Shown here piece by piece: positions 26,857-35,320 of a stretch of DNA of 64,000 nucleotides. The notes beneath the pieces are model-generated. The model did not search any database and was not told the origin of the DNA. It saw nothing but the letters and a program-made list of their open reading frames with translations. The stretch is taken from the NCBI RefSeq assembly GCF_047971665.1, contig NZ_JBKEAA010000003.1, positions 15,662-79,661 of the forward strand, in the 5' to 3' direction. The DNA is from Castellaniella sp047971665 (lineage in GTDB: Bacteria > Pseudomonadota > Gammaproteobacteria > Burkholderiales > Burkholderiaceae_B). The stretch's first letter is position 1; each line of letters begins with the position of its first letter. The position numbers and the translations under genes were made by a program.

Positions 26857-28608
26857 TCAGACCCAGGTGTCGCGCAGCGTGACGGCGCGGTTGATCACGG
26901 GGCGCTCGGGCGTGGAGTCCTCACGATCCGCGACGAAATAGCCCAGGCGCTCGAATTGCCAGGTCGCGCCGGGCTCGGCCCGTGTGCCTGGTTCCAGCCA
27001 GCCGTTCACGATCTTGATGGAGTCGGGATTGATGGCTTGCAGGAAATCCCGGTCGCCGCCGTCCGGATGAGGTTCGGTGAACAGCCGGTCATACAGGCGG
27101 ATCTCGGCGGGAACGGCATGGGCCGCGCTGACCCAGGTGACCGTGCCTTTGACCTTGACGGCATCGGCGCCCGGTGTGCCGCTGCGCGTGTCAGGCAGGT
27201 ATTCGGCGTGGACCTCGACGATTTCACCCTGGGGGTTTTTGATGAACCCGGTACAGCGCACGACATAGCCGTATTTCAGCCGCACCAGGTTGCCCGGGAA
27301 CAGGCGGAAATATTTTTTGGGCGGTTCTTCCCGGAAATCGTCGCGTTCGATCCAGAGTTCGCGTGTGAAGGGGAATGCGCGGCGGGCACCGTCCGGATCG
27401 TGCGGATTGAGCGGCGCGGAACAGGGCTCGGCGTGATTTTCCGGAAAGTTGGTGATGACGAGTTTGAGCGGATCGAGCACGGCCACGGCGCGGGGCGCGA
27501 CAGGATCCAGATCGTCGCGCAGGGCCAACTCCAGGCTGCTGTAGTCGATTCGTGAGTCCGCCTTGGAGACCCCCAGGCGTTCGCAGAACAGGCGGATGGC
27601 GCCGGGCGTGTAGCCCCGGCGGCGCAGACCGGCCAGGGTCGGCAGGCGCGGATCGTCCCAGCCGTTGACATGGTTTTCCTCGACCAGCTGACGCAGCTTG
27701 CGCTTGCTGGTGACGACGTAGTTGAGGTTCAGGCGCGCGAATTCGTGCTGATGCGGCAGCGGTGCCGCCAGCTCACCCAGTTCGGCCAGGCGTTCCAGGA
27801 TCCAGTCATAGAAGGGGCGCTGGTCCTCGAATTCGAGGGTGCAGATGCTGTGCGTGATGCCTTCCAGCGCGTCCTCGACCGGATGCGCCCAGGCGTACAT
27901 GGGGTAGATGCACCAGGCATCGCCGGTCCGGTGGTGGGTCGCATGGCGGATGCGGTAGAGCACCGGGTCGCGCAGATTGATGTTGGGCGAGGCCATGTCG
28001 ATGCGCGCGCGCAGGGCCATGCGGCCGTCCGGAAATTTGCCGGCGCGCATGTCGCGCAGCAGCGCCAGGGATTCGGCAGCGGGACGGTCGCGCCAGGGAG
28101 AATCGGTCCCCGGCTCGGTCAGCGTGCCGCGGGTGGCGCGCATTTCGTCGGCGGACTGCTCGTCCACATAGGCATGGCCGGCCTGAACGAGGGTCTCGGC
28201 GCAGCGGTACAGGGTCTCGAAATAGTCGCTGGCATAGAAACAGTGTTCCACGCCGTGTTGCGTCCAGTCGAAGCCCAGCCAGCGCACCATCTCGATGATG
28301 GCGTGGACGTATTCGTTTTCTTCTTTTTCGGGGTTGGTGTCGTCGAAGCGCAGGTGGCAGATGCCTTGGTAATCGCGCGCCAGGCCAAAATTCAGGCAGA
28401 TGCTCTTGGCATGGCCGATATGCAAGTAGCCGTTGGGCTCGGGCGGAAAGCGGGTGCGGATGCGGGCGGGATCGGGCGCGCCAGCCCGGCGGACCTCCGC
28501 CGGGCTGGGCGGAAGCGCCCATTGCCTGTCCTGGTAGCGACCGGATTTCAGGTCGTTGTCGATGAGAGTGCGCAGGAAATTCGAGGCAGGCGCGGAATCG
28601 GTGGTCAT
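26857..28608 (-). CDS. glnS: Glutaminyl-tRNA synthetase
   Basis: Class I aminoacyl-tRNA synthetase that charges tRNA-Gln. The 583-residue length is usual for the bacterial enzyme. The HIGH signature appears as PNGYLHIGHAKSICLNFG near residue 57 and the KMSKS-like loop as VTSKRKLRQLV near residue 305. The C-terminal anticodon-binding beta-barrels follow, with standard segments such as FRLFPGNLVRLKYGY. It is the first gene of the minus-strand unit running into minC, and its promoter lies in the 146-base divergent gap with the cytochrome bd-like genes. Confidence 0.96.
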   Translation of the reverse strand: MTTDSAPASNFLRTLIDNDLKSGRYQDRQWALPPSPAEVRRAGAPDPARIRTRFPPEPNGYLHIGHAKSICLNFGLARDYQGICHLRFDDTNPEKEENEYVHAIIEMVRWLGFDWTQHGVEHCFYASDYFETLYRCAETLVQAGHAYVDEQSADEMRATRGTLTEPGTDSPWRDRPAAESLALLRDMRAGKFPDGRMALRARIDMASPNINLRDPVLYRIRHATHHRTGDAWCIYPMYAWAHPVEDALEGITHSICTLEFEDQRPFYDWILERLAELGELAAPLPHQHEFARLNLNYVVTSKRKLRQLVEENHVNGWDDPRLPTLAGLRRRGYTPGAIRLFCERLGVSKADSRIDYSSLELALRDDLDPVAPRAVAVLDPLKLVITNFPENHAEPCSAPLNPHDPDGARRAFPFTRELWIERDDFREEPPKKYFRLFPGNLVRLKYGYVVRCTGFIKNPQGEIVEVHAEYLPDTRSGTPGADAVKVKGTVTWVSAAHAVPAEIRLYDRLFTEPHPDGGDRDFLQAINPDSIKIVNGWLEPGTRAEPGATWQFERLGYFVADREDSTPERPVINRAVTLRDTWV

Positions 28609-28754
28609 GGTGCGGGGGTGGACTGGCCTCTGGGGCTGTTATGGGCAAAAGGATGAACCCGTCATTTTGCCATGCTCGTCCAGGGCGGGGAAACGCGCTC
28701 CGACATGCAAAGTGGGCTCATCTATACGGGGGTTCAGATAAACTAGCGCACATT

Positions 28755-30086
28755 ATGACGCAAACCGCATGGGTTCTGTCGCTTTCCCAGTTTTACCTGA
28801 GCTTGGGATTCGGACTGTTTTTCCTGGCGCTTGAACTGGGGCTGGCCTGGATTTTGTTCGGCTTTCGCCTGTTCGCCGGCCGCAGCCAGGCGGCGTTGCT
28901 CGCCTATCGTTTCTGGGTGCGGGTGTTCGCCCTGTCCCTGATCCTCGGGTTTGCCGCCAGCCTGCCGCTGCTGCTGCAGTTGGGTACGCTGTGGCCGGGC
29001 TTCATGGATCGAGCCGGAGAGGTCGCGGGCCCGCTGGTGGGCATGGCGGTGCTGACGGCTTTCATCTTCAAATCCTGCTTTCTGGGCGCCATGCTGTATG
29101 GACAGCGTTCTCTGTCCGACCGGATGCATGCGCTGATCGTGGGCGCGGTGGCCGTGGGCACGTCGCTCACGGTCTGGTGGATCATGGTGTTGCTGGCCTG
29201 GCTGCAGTGGCCGGTTGGCGCGGTCCTGAACGAAGGCCGCTACCAGGTGGCGCACTGGCTGGATATGCTGGGCGGGATCGCGCCCGTGCTGTTCGGGGTG
29301 ATGCTGGTCGGTGGCCTGCTGCTCGTGGCGACGCTGATGCTGGCCGTGACCGCCTTGCGCACCCGGGACCGTCCCAGCGATGCGGGGGATCGCATCGTCT
29401 ACGCCTGGGGGCTGCGGCTGGTGCTGCTGTCCCTGATCGTGCAGGCGCTCCTGGTTGCCGTGCTGGGGCGCCAGTTGCTGCCGCTGCAGCCGGCGCGTGT
29501 CGCCGCTGTCGTGCCGCAATGGAACAGTGGTCCGCCCGAGCGTCCATCCCTGGAACTCTGGCCCGCTGACGCCCGGGGCGGCGAGGCGTGGCGATCGACG
29601 CAGCTCTCGGACTGGCCGGACTGGGCAGGGTTGCCGGCGGCTGGCCCGCTGCGGGGATTGAACGATCTGAAGGGCATGCATCCTCCTTTGCTGATCACCT
29701 ACCTGTCGGCGCGGTTGGCCGTTGTGTTGACCGGCGTGCTGGCCTTGCTGGCCGGCCGGGCATGGTGGCGAGGGCGTCGTCTGGGCTACGAGCCCGACAA
29801 CCTGTCGCGCGCCGGGCGCATCGGCTTGCGCGCGCTGGCCTGGCTGGCCGTGCTCCTGCAGGTGACGGGCTGGGGACACCTGCTGGTCGGCAATCTGCCG
29901 TATGCCATTCAAGGCACGGTCTCGCTGCGTGAGATCGGCACGGATACGGGCGAGGCGGCTCTTGCCGCCGTTCTGGGCCTGCAACTCGTGGTCTATGGTG
30001 CGCTGGCCACGGGCTTTTATCAGCTGCTGCGACACACCACCCGCTTTGGCGTGGTGCCGGTGGCCCGTCGTCGGGGGCGCGCATGA
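28755..30086 (+). CDS. Cytochrome bd oxidase subunit I-like protein lacking haem ligands
   Basis: A 443-residue membrane protein with CydA architecture and about nine helices. By-eye alignment to CydA of E. coli and the cyanide-insensitive type is clear: LSxxQF start, LGTLW near 77 (FGTNW), VLTAF near 99, FLGAMLYG near 109, and QPARVAA near 245. But the haem d ligand H19 aligns with G20, the b558 ligands H186 and M393 with non-ligands near F180/G181 and A322, the b595 ligand E445 with T419, proton-path E99 and E107 with A98 and K106, and GRQPW with GNLPY (379-383). The quinol-site glutamate aligns with V253. I infer it is not an oxidase and has another role. Its 3' end overlaps the partner gene by four bases. 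Confidence 0.85.
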   Translation: MTQTAWVLSLSQFYLSLGFGLFFLALELGLAWILFGFRLFAGRSQAALLAYRFWVRVFALSLILGFAASLPLLLQLGTLWPGFMDRAGEVAGPLVGMAVLTAFIFKSCFLGAMLYGQRSLSDRMHALIVGAVAVGTSLTVWWIMVLLAWLQWPVGAVLNEGRYQVAHWLDMLGGIAPVLFGVMLVGGLLLVATLMLAVTALRTRDRPSDAGDRIVYAWGLRLVLLSLIVQALLVAVLGRQLLPLQPARVAAVVPQWNSGPPERPSLELWPADARGGEAWRSTQLSDWPDWAGLPAAGPLRGLNDLKGMHPPLLITYLSARLAVVLTGVLALLAGRAWWRGRRLGYEPDNLSRAGRIGLRALAWLAVLLQVTGWGHLLVGNLPYAIQGTVSLREIGTDTGEAALAAVLGLQLVVYGALATGFYQLLRHTTRFGVVPVARRRGRA

Positions 30087-31132
30087 TCGATTCTCTGGCA
30101 GCCTTGCTGGGCCTGGGCGCCCAGGATCCGGCCTTCTGGATCCCCCTGGCGCTGATGATCGTGTTTTTCGGCATCCTCATGGCCGGCGTGCTGCTCGATG
30201 GTTTCGACATCGGTGTGGGCTGTGTGTCCCTGGTGGCGCCGTCCGCCCTGCGGCCGCGCATGCTGTCCTTGCTGAGCCCCTGGCGCGATGCCAATGAATT
30301 CTGGATATTCCTCGGCGTCGGCCTGTTCGCGGTGGCTTTTCCCCTAGCCTGGCCCCAGACCCTGGGACGCCTGTATCTGCCGCTGTCGTTGCTGGCCCTG
30401 GGCACGATGCTGCGCTCCGTGTGCTTTGAATGGCGTCTGCGGGCGCCTGCTGCGCATCAAGGACGCTGGCAGTTCGGCTTCGGCGTGGGCGCCGTGTTGG
30501 TCGCGTTTTCCCATGGCTTCATCCTGGCGCGGGTGGCGGTGGCGTATCAGCCGGGCGGGGGCTACACGGGCTTCGCGATCCTGATGGGCGGCTGCGCCGT
30601 GGCGGTGTACAGCCTGCTGGGCGCGGCCTGGCTGATGATGCGCGAGGCGGGCGAACTGCGCGTGCGCGCCGTGAGCTGGGCCCGGCGCACGTTGCGGTGG
30701 GGGGCCGTGGGCACTGTGGGGGTGTCGGTCGTGCTGGATTTTTCCAATGCCGGGGTCTTCCTGAAATGGGGCGATGGCCTGCACTGGCTGGCGGTCGCGC
30801 TGGTCTGGGGCACGCTGCTGGTGTGCTTCGTGGTGACGGAAATGACACTGCAGCGGATGATCAACCACAGCTACCGCGCTTCGGCGCTGCCCTATGCGCT
30901 CGTCATGACCATTGTCCTGATCATGCTGGGCGGTCTCGCCTACAGCTTCTTCCCCTACCTGGTGCTCGACGAGATCACGTTATGGGATGCTGCCGCGCCG
31001 GTGGCCACGCTGCGTCTGGCCCTGTCGGCCACCGTGATCGCATTGCCGGTGGCGCTGATCTTCAATTTCTGGGTGTACTGGCGCATGCTGGGACGTTCCC
31101 GCCCCCCCAGCCCTCCGGACTTCAGGCCCTAG
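30083..31132 (+). CDS. Cytochrome bd oxidase subunit II-like protein
   Basis: A 349-residue membrane protein with about eight helices, recognisable as CydB: DGFDIGVG near residue 37, RDANEFW near 70 where CydB has WDGNE, and FEWR near 115. Polar pairs at the usual places are better kept than in the subunit I-like partner. The start overlaps the previous gene (ATGA), so both are coupled and probably form a complex. The ClC gene follows four bases later. No CydX-like small gene is visible. CydB binds no haem itself, so its preservation does not argue for oxidase activity. Confidence 0.85.
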   Translation: MIDSLAALLGLGAQDPAFWIPLALMIVFFGILMAGVLLDGFDIGVGCVSLVAPSALRPRMLSLLSPWRDANEFWIFLGVGLFAVAFPLAWPQTLGRLYLPLSLLALGTMLRSVCFEWRLRAPAAHQGRWQFGFGVGAVLVAFSHGFILARVAVAYQPGGGYTGFAILMGGCAVAVYSLLGAAWLMMREAGELRVRAVSWARRTLRWGAVGTVGVSVVLDFSNAGVFLKWGDGLHWLAVALVWGTLLVCFVVTEMTLQRMINHSYRASALPYALVMTIVLIMLGGLAYSFFPYLVLDEITLWDAAAPVATLRLALSATVIALPVALIFNFWVYWRMLGRSRPPSPPDFRP

Positions 31133-31135
31133 GCG

Positions 31136-32890
31136 ATGCCCGGGCCGGATCTGCATCTGCGGGCGGATGGCGCGGTTGCCGTGCTGTGCTGGGCGGCCCT
31201 GGCCGGTGTGGGCGGCGCGGTGGTGACGATCGCCTTTCATGCCGGCATCCAGGCGATCCAGTGGCTGTTCGCCGGACACTCGGGGGCCATCACCCAGGTG
31301 ATGCGAGAACTGCCCTGGTGGCTGCGGCTCATGACGCCGGTCGTCGGCGGCCTGTGCGCGGGCGGATTGCTCGTGGCAGCCCGCCGCGTTTCGCGTGACG
31401 CGCATTCCGATTACATGGAGGCCGTGGCCATCGGGGATGGGCGGATGTCCGTGCGCCAGGGGGTCTTGCGGTCTTTGTCTTCGCTGTGCACGGTCGCCAC
31501 GGGAGGCTCCATTGGTCGCGAGGGCGCGATGGTGCACCTGGCCGCCCTGTGGGCGTCCGTCCTGGGGCGGTTGCTGCGCGCCGGCACGGCGCGCCTGCGC
31601 TTGCTGGTGGCCTGTGGCGCGGCGGCCGGGGTGTCCGCCGCCTATGGCGCCCCGATTGCCGGCGCGGTCTTCGTGGGCGAGATCATTCTCGGCTCCATGT
31701 CCTTCCAGAATTTCGGTCCGCTGCTGGTGGCGGCCGCCGTGTCGAATCTGGTCATGCGGCTCAGCGGCCATTACATGGCGCTTTATGCCATGCCGGATCT
31801 CGAGGCCGTCTCGGCCGATCTGCTGTTGCCCAGCCTGGCCCTGGGCATTCTGGCCGGTGTGGGGGCGCCCCAGTTTCTGCGCTGCATTCATGGGGTGAAA
31901 TCGCTGTTCGGCCGCACCGGCCTGCCGCTGCCCTTGCGTCTGACCCTGGGCGGTTTGCTGCTGGGCGGCGTGCTGGTCTTCATGCCGCAGATGGCAGGCA
32001 ATGGCTACAGCGTGGTGACGTCCCTGCTGCACCAGCCCCAGGCATGGCAGGTCGTGCTGTCGATTCTGTTGCTCAAGGTGCTGGCGACGGCGCTGACGGC
32101 AGGGTCGGGCGCCGTGGGCGGGGTGTTCACCCCGACCCTGTTCGTCGGCGCGGCCCTGGGCACCTTGTTCGCCCAGGGACTGGGGGTCGTCTGGCCCACG
32201 CTGGCCGGTCATGGAGCCGTCCTGGCGCTGGTGGGCATGGGCGCTTTTCTGGCCGCGGCGACCAGCGCGCCTTTCATGGCGATCCTGATGATTTTCGAGA
32301 TGACGCTCAGCTACCAGATGGTGCTGCCGCTGGTGCTGGCCTGCGTGGCGGCGTATTTCGTGTCGCGCGGCCTGGCTCAGGCGGTGATGTACCAGGTGAC
32401 CCTGCATCATGAGGACAATCAGGAGCTGCGCCAGGAGCTGCGCCATGCCCGGCTGGACAGCCTGATGCGGCCGGCCGAAACCGTGATCCGCACCGATGCG
32501 CCGGTGCGGCGCGCGCAGGAGATGTTCCTGGACTACCCGGTCAAATATCTGTATGTGACCGACGCCGAGGGGGCCTGGCAGGGGGTGATTGCCCAGCAGG
32601 ACCTGACCCGCATGATGCTGGCCGAGACCGACGTGCAATCCAAGACCTGCGGGGAGGTGCTGCGCCTGGAGTTCGTCAAGCCCCTGTATCCCGACCTGAG
32701 TCTGGACGAGGCCCAGTCGCAGTTCAGCGCCTTTCAGGGGGAACGGCTGCCGGTGATCAGTCGTGACCGGCCCGCCCGGCTGCTGGGGGTGGTCTACAAA
32801 TCCGACCTGCTGGAGCGCTATTCGCAATTGAAGCGCGCACTGGACGGGGAAGCGGATTTTGTGCTGTCGCCGCGCCGGGGACGGTCGTGA
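31136..32890 (+). CDS. ClC-family chloride channel or transporter with CBS domains
   Basis: A 584-residue protein: ClC membrane core (residues about 15-430) followed by a C-terminal pair of CBS domains (about 440-575). The selectivity segments are visible as GGSIGREGAMVHLAA near residue 122 with the gating glutamate and GAVGGVFTPTLFVGAALG near residue 325. At the position of the internal proton glutamate of the E. coli antiporter (EE) the sequence reads EI, suggesting channel-like or altered coupling (ClcB-like). It begins four bases after the subunit II-like gene, so the three genes likely share a transcript. Confidence 0.9.
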   Translation: MPGPDLHLRADGAVAVLCWAALAGVGGAVVTIAFHAGIQAIQWLFAGHSGAITQVMRELPWWLRLMTPVVGGLCAGGLLVAARRVSRDAHSDYMEAVAIGDGRMSVRQGVLRSLSSLCTVATGGSIGREGAMVHLAALWASVLGRLLRAGTARLRLLVACGAAAGVSAAYGAPIAGAVFVGEIILGSMSFQNFGPLLVAAAVSNLVMRLSGHYMALYAMPDLEAVSADLLLPSLALGILAGVGAPQFLRCIHGVKSLFGRTGLPLPLRLTLGGLLLGGVLVFMPQMAGNGYSVVTSLLHQPQAWQVVLSILLLKVLATALTAGSGAVGGVFTPTLFVGAALGTLFAQGLGVVWPTLAGHGAVLALVGMGAFLAAATSAPFMAILMIFEMTLSYQMVLPLVLACVAAYFVSRGLAQAVMYQVTLHHEDNQELRQELRHARLDSLMRPAETVIRTDAPVRRAQEMFLDYPVKYLYVTDAEGAWQGVIAQQDLTRMMLAETDVQSKTCGEVLRLEFVKPLYPDLSLDEAQSQFSAFQGERLPVISRDRPARLLGVVYKSDLLERYSQLKRALDGEADFVLSPRRGRS

Positions 32891-32950
32891 TGGCCGGCGG
32901 CATGATGGTGATGGCATAATCCCGATACTGGATATCAACACAGTCTTTTC

Positions 32951-34015
32951 ATGGCCATCCAAGCAGATTCCCTCTCGGCTCGTCCGCCCGAACCCCGTCT
33001 GGTGACGCCGGATGTGGCTTCGCGCGCCGAGGACTCCGTCGAACGCGCCCTGCGGCCCAGGTCCCTGGGGGACTACGTCGGCCAGCAGCGGGTGCGCGAA
33101 CAGCTCGACATCTTCATCGCGGCGGCCCGGCAGCGCGGCGAATCCCTGGATCACGTGCTGTTGTTCGGCCCGCCGGGCCTGGGCAAGACCACGCTGGCGC
33201 ACATCGTGGCCCATGAGATGGGCGTGCAGTTGCGTCAGACTTCCGGCCCGGTGCTGGAGCGCCCCGGCGACCTGGCCGCCATGCTGACCAATCTCGAGCG
33301 CAACGACGTCCTGTTCATCGACGAGATCCATCGCCTGTCTCCGGTCGTCGAGGAAATCCTCTATCCCGCGCTGGAGGATTTCCAGATCGACATCCTGATC
33401 GGCGAGGGGCCCGCCGCCCGCAGCGTCAAGATCGATCTGCAGCCCTTCACCCTGGTGGGGGCGACCACCCGCGCCGGCATGCTGACCAATCCTCTGCGCG
33501 ACCGGTTCGGCATCGTCTCGCGGCTGGAGTTCTATTCGGCCGACGAACTGGCTCATATCGTGCGGCGCAGCGCCGGGCTGCTGGGGGCGGATGCCACCGA
33601 TGACGGCGCGGCCGAAATCGCCCGTCGTTCGCGCGGCACGCCGCGTATCGCCAACCGGCTGCTGCGCCGGGTACGCGATTACGCCGATGTGCGGGCGGGC
33701 GGGCGCATCGACACCGGCACGGCGCAGGCGGCGCTGGCCATGCTCGAGGTGGATCCCCAGGGGCTTGACCTGATGGATCGCAAGCTGCTCGAGGCCATCG
33801 TCCACAAATTCGACGGCGGCCCCGTGGGCGTGGACAGTCTGGCCGCCGCCATTGGCGAGGAGCGCGACACCATCGAGGATGTCATCGAGCCCTACCTGAT
33901 CCAGCACGGTTACTTGCAGCGCACCCCGCGCGGCCGCATGGCCACGCGTCGCTGCTGGCAGCACCTGGGGCTGAAGGCCCCTGCGGCCGGGGGTGGCGAA
34001 CCGGAGCTGTTCTAG
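32951..34015 (+). CDS. ruvB: Holliday junction branch migration helicase RuvB
   Basis: AAA+ hexameric motor that moves Holliday junctions with RuvA. The 354-residue protein has Walker A GPPGLGKTTLAH near residue 74, Walker B DEIHRL near 123, the GATTRAGMLTNPLRDRFG sensor and arginine-finger segment, and a winged-helix C-terminal domain with GRMATRRCWQHLG. In this genome ruvB lies on the plus strand, away from ruvA and ruvC (37.3-38.5 kb, minus strand), so RuvABC subunits come from two transcripts. ruvB starts 60 bases after the ClC gene. Confidence 0.97.
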   Translation: MAIQADSLSARPPEPRLVTPDVASRAEDSVERALRPRSLGDYVGQQRVREQLDIFIAAARQRGESLDHVLLFGPPGLGKTTLAHIVAHEMGVQLRQTSGPVLERPGDLAAMLTNLERNDVLFIDEIHRLSPVVEEILYPALEDFQIDILIGEGPAARSVKIDLQPFTLVGATTRAGMLTNPLRDRFGIVSRLEFYSADELAHIVRRSAGLLGADATDDGAAEIARRSRGTPRIANRLLRRVRDYADVRAGGRIDTGTAQAALAMLEVDPQGLDLMDRKLLEAIVHKFDGGPVGVDSLAAAIGEERDTIEDVIEPYLIQHGYLQRTPRGRMATRRCWQHLGLKAPAAGGGEPELF

Positions 34016-34055
34016 GCCGCCCGCGCGAGGGCCGCCGCATGCGTGCCTCGAGGAT

Positions 34056-35168
34056 TCAGCCCGCCAGCCGTTGGCTCGCCCGTGTGCGGTGCGCGACAAG
34101 CTGGGCCAGGATCAGCAGCCCGCCGCCGGCCAGCGCAAAAATCCAGGTGTCCTGGCCGTGATCGGCCACCCAGGCCGCCGCGATCACGCCCACGGACTGC
34201 CCCAGGAACAGCACACAGGCGAACAGAGACATGGCCATCCCGCGCGCGCCAGGCGCCATCTGTGTGGCCTGGGTTTGCAGGGTGTTGTGCAGGCCGTAGA
34301 ACCCGAAACCGGCCAGCGCGCAGGCCAGCGGGGTCAAGACCAGGCTGGGGGCATAGGCAAAAGACACGAAGCCCACGCACAGCAGCAGGCCGCCCAGGCG
34401 CGCCAGGCCGGGTTCGCCGAGGCGTTTGACCAGGCGCGCGGCCAGGCGCGCATAGACGAAGCCGCCGATGCCGTAACAGGCCGCGATGCCGCCCGCCATG
34501 GCCAGGGAGACGTCGTGGTGGCGTTGCAGGAGGCTGGGAATGAAGGCCAGGGCGCCAAAGGCCAGCGCGCCTTCGATGGTGGTCACGGTCAGGATCGAGC
34601 GGGCCGTGGACGAGGCCAGGATCTCTCGCAGCGCCTGTCGCGGGGGCAGCGCGGCTGTCGTCGATCGAGGCAGCCGCGCACCTGCGAGGGCGGTTCTCAG
34701 CAGCAGGCTGCCGGCTCCCAGGAAGGCCACCGCCAGCGCCATAAAGGTATAGCGCCAGTCGGCCCATTCGGCGATCAGGCCGCTGAGCCATTGCCCGGCC
34801 AGCACACCGGTCACGCTGGCGCTCACCAGGCGGGCCAGCGCGGTCTGGCGGGTTTCGTAGGGCACGTTGTCGCCGATCCACGCCATGGCCAGCGGAAAGA
34901 TCCCGGCGGCGCTGGCGCCCGACAGGATACGGGCCGTGACCAGCCCGTCCAGACTCATGGCCGTGAAGGCGAGGCTGTTGCCGATGACGCAGGCCAGGGC
35001 GCACAGGGAGATGATCCGCAGCTTGCCGTAGCGGTCACCCAGCGGGCCGAAGCACAACTGGAAGATGCCGTAGGCAATGGCGAACGTGAACACGGTCCGG
35101 GCGGCCTCGCCGGTGCTGACGGAGAATTCCGCGCCGATCGCGGGCAGCAAGGTGTCGCAGGCCCGCAT
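34056..35168 (-). CDS. MFS transporter, probably 5' truncated by a frameshift
   Basis: A major facilitator with 11 clear helices and the loop 2-3 motif GPLGDRYGKLRI near residue 45. The start shown cuts the first helix in half. Codons just upstream read an apolar, cysteine-containing stretch that would complete it, but no start codon exists in that frame. A good ATG lies at 35277 in a second frame; removing one base from the four G at 35224-35227 (four C in the coding strand) joins both frames into a 406-residue protein with a full first helix. Either a sequencing error, a real frameshift or non-standard initiation. The substrate is unknown. It follows recQ, whose stop is at 35321. Confidence 0.8.
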   Translation of the reverse strand: MRACDTLLPAIGAEFSVSTGEAARTVFTFAIAYGIFQLCFGPLGDRYGKLRIISLCALACVIGNSLAFTAMSLDGLVTARILSGASAAGIFPLAMAWIGDNVPYETRQTALARLVSASVTGVLAGQWLSGLIAEWADWRYTFMALAVAFLGAGSLLLRTALAGARLPRSTTAALPPRQALREILASSTARSILTVTTIEGALAFGALAFIPSLLQRHHDVSLAMAGGIAACYGIGGFVYARLAARLVKRLGEPGLARLGGLLLCVGFVSFAYAPSLVLTPLACALAGFGFYGLHNTLQTQATQMAPGARGMAMSLFACVLFLGQSVGVIAAAWVADHGQDTWIFALAGGGLLILAQLVAHRTRASQRLAG

Positions 35169-35320
35169 CGAGGCGATGCTGGCGAAACAGCAGGCGCTCA
35201 GCAGCCAGGTGGTGGCGGCTTGCGGGGCGGGATTCGGCGCGGAGGAGGCGGTATCGATAAGGATCGTCCTGGGCCATCGGGGTCTGACGACAAGTGACGC
35301 AGGCCCTGGCCGGACGGGCC

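Noticed and set aside
28755..30086. A normal cytochrome bd oxidase subunit I
   Set aside because: The fold matches but the haem ligands, proton glutamates and quinol glutamate are missing in the by-eye alignment, so a plain oxidase label would mislead.
30980..34099. A 1039-codon open frame on the minus strand opposite the ClC and ruvB genes
   Set aside because: It is a shadow of real plus-strand genes with intact family motifs. The translation is low-complexity and rich in Arg, Gln, His and Gly, as expected for antisense of GC-rich codons.
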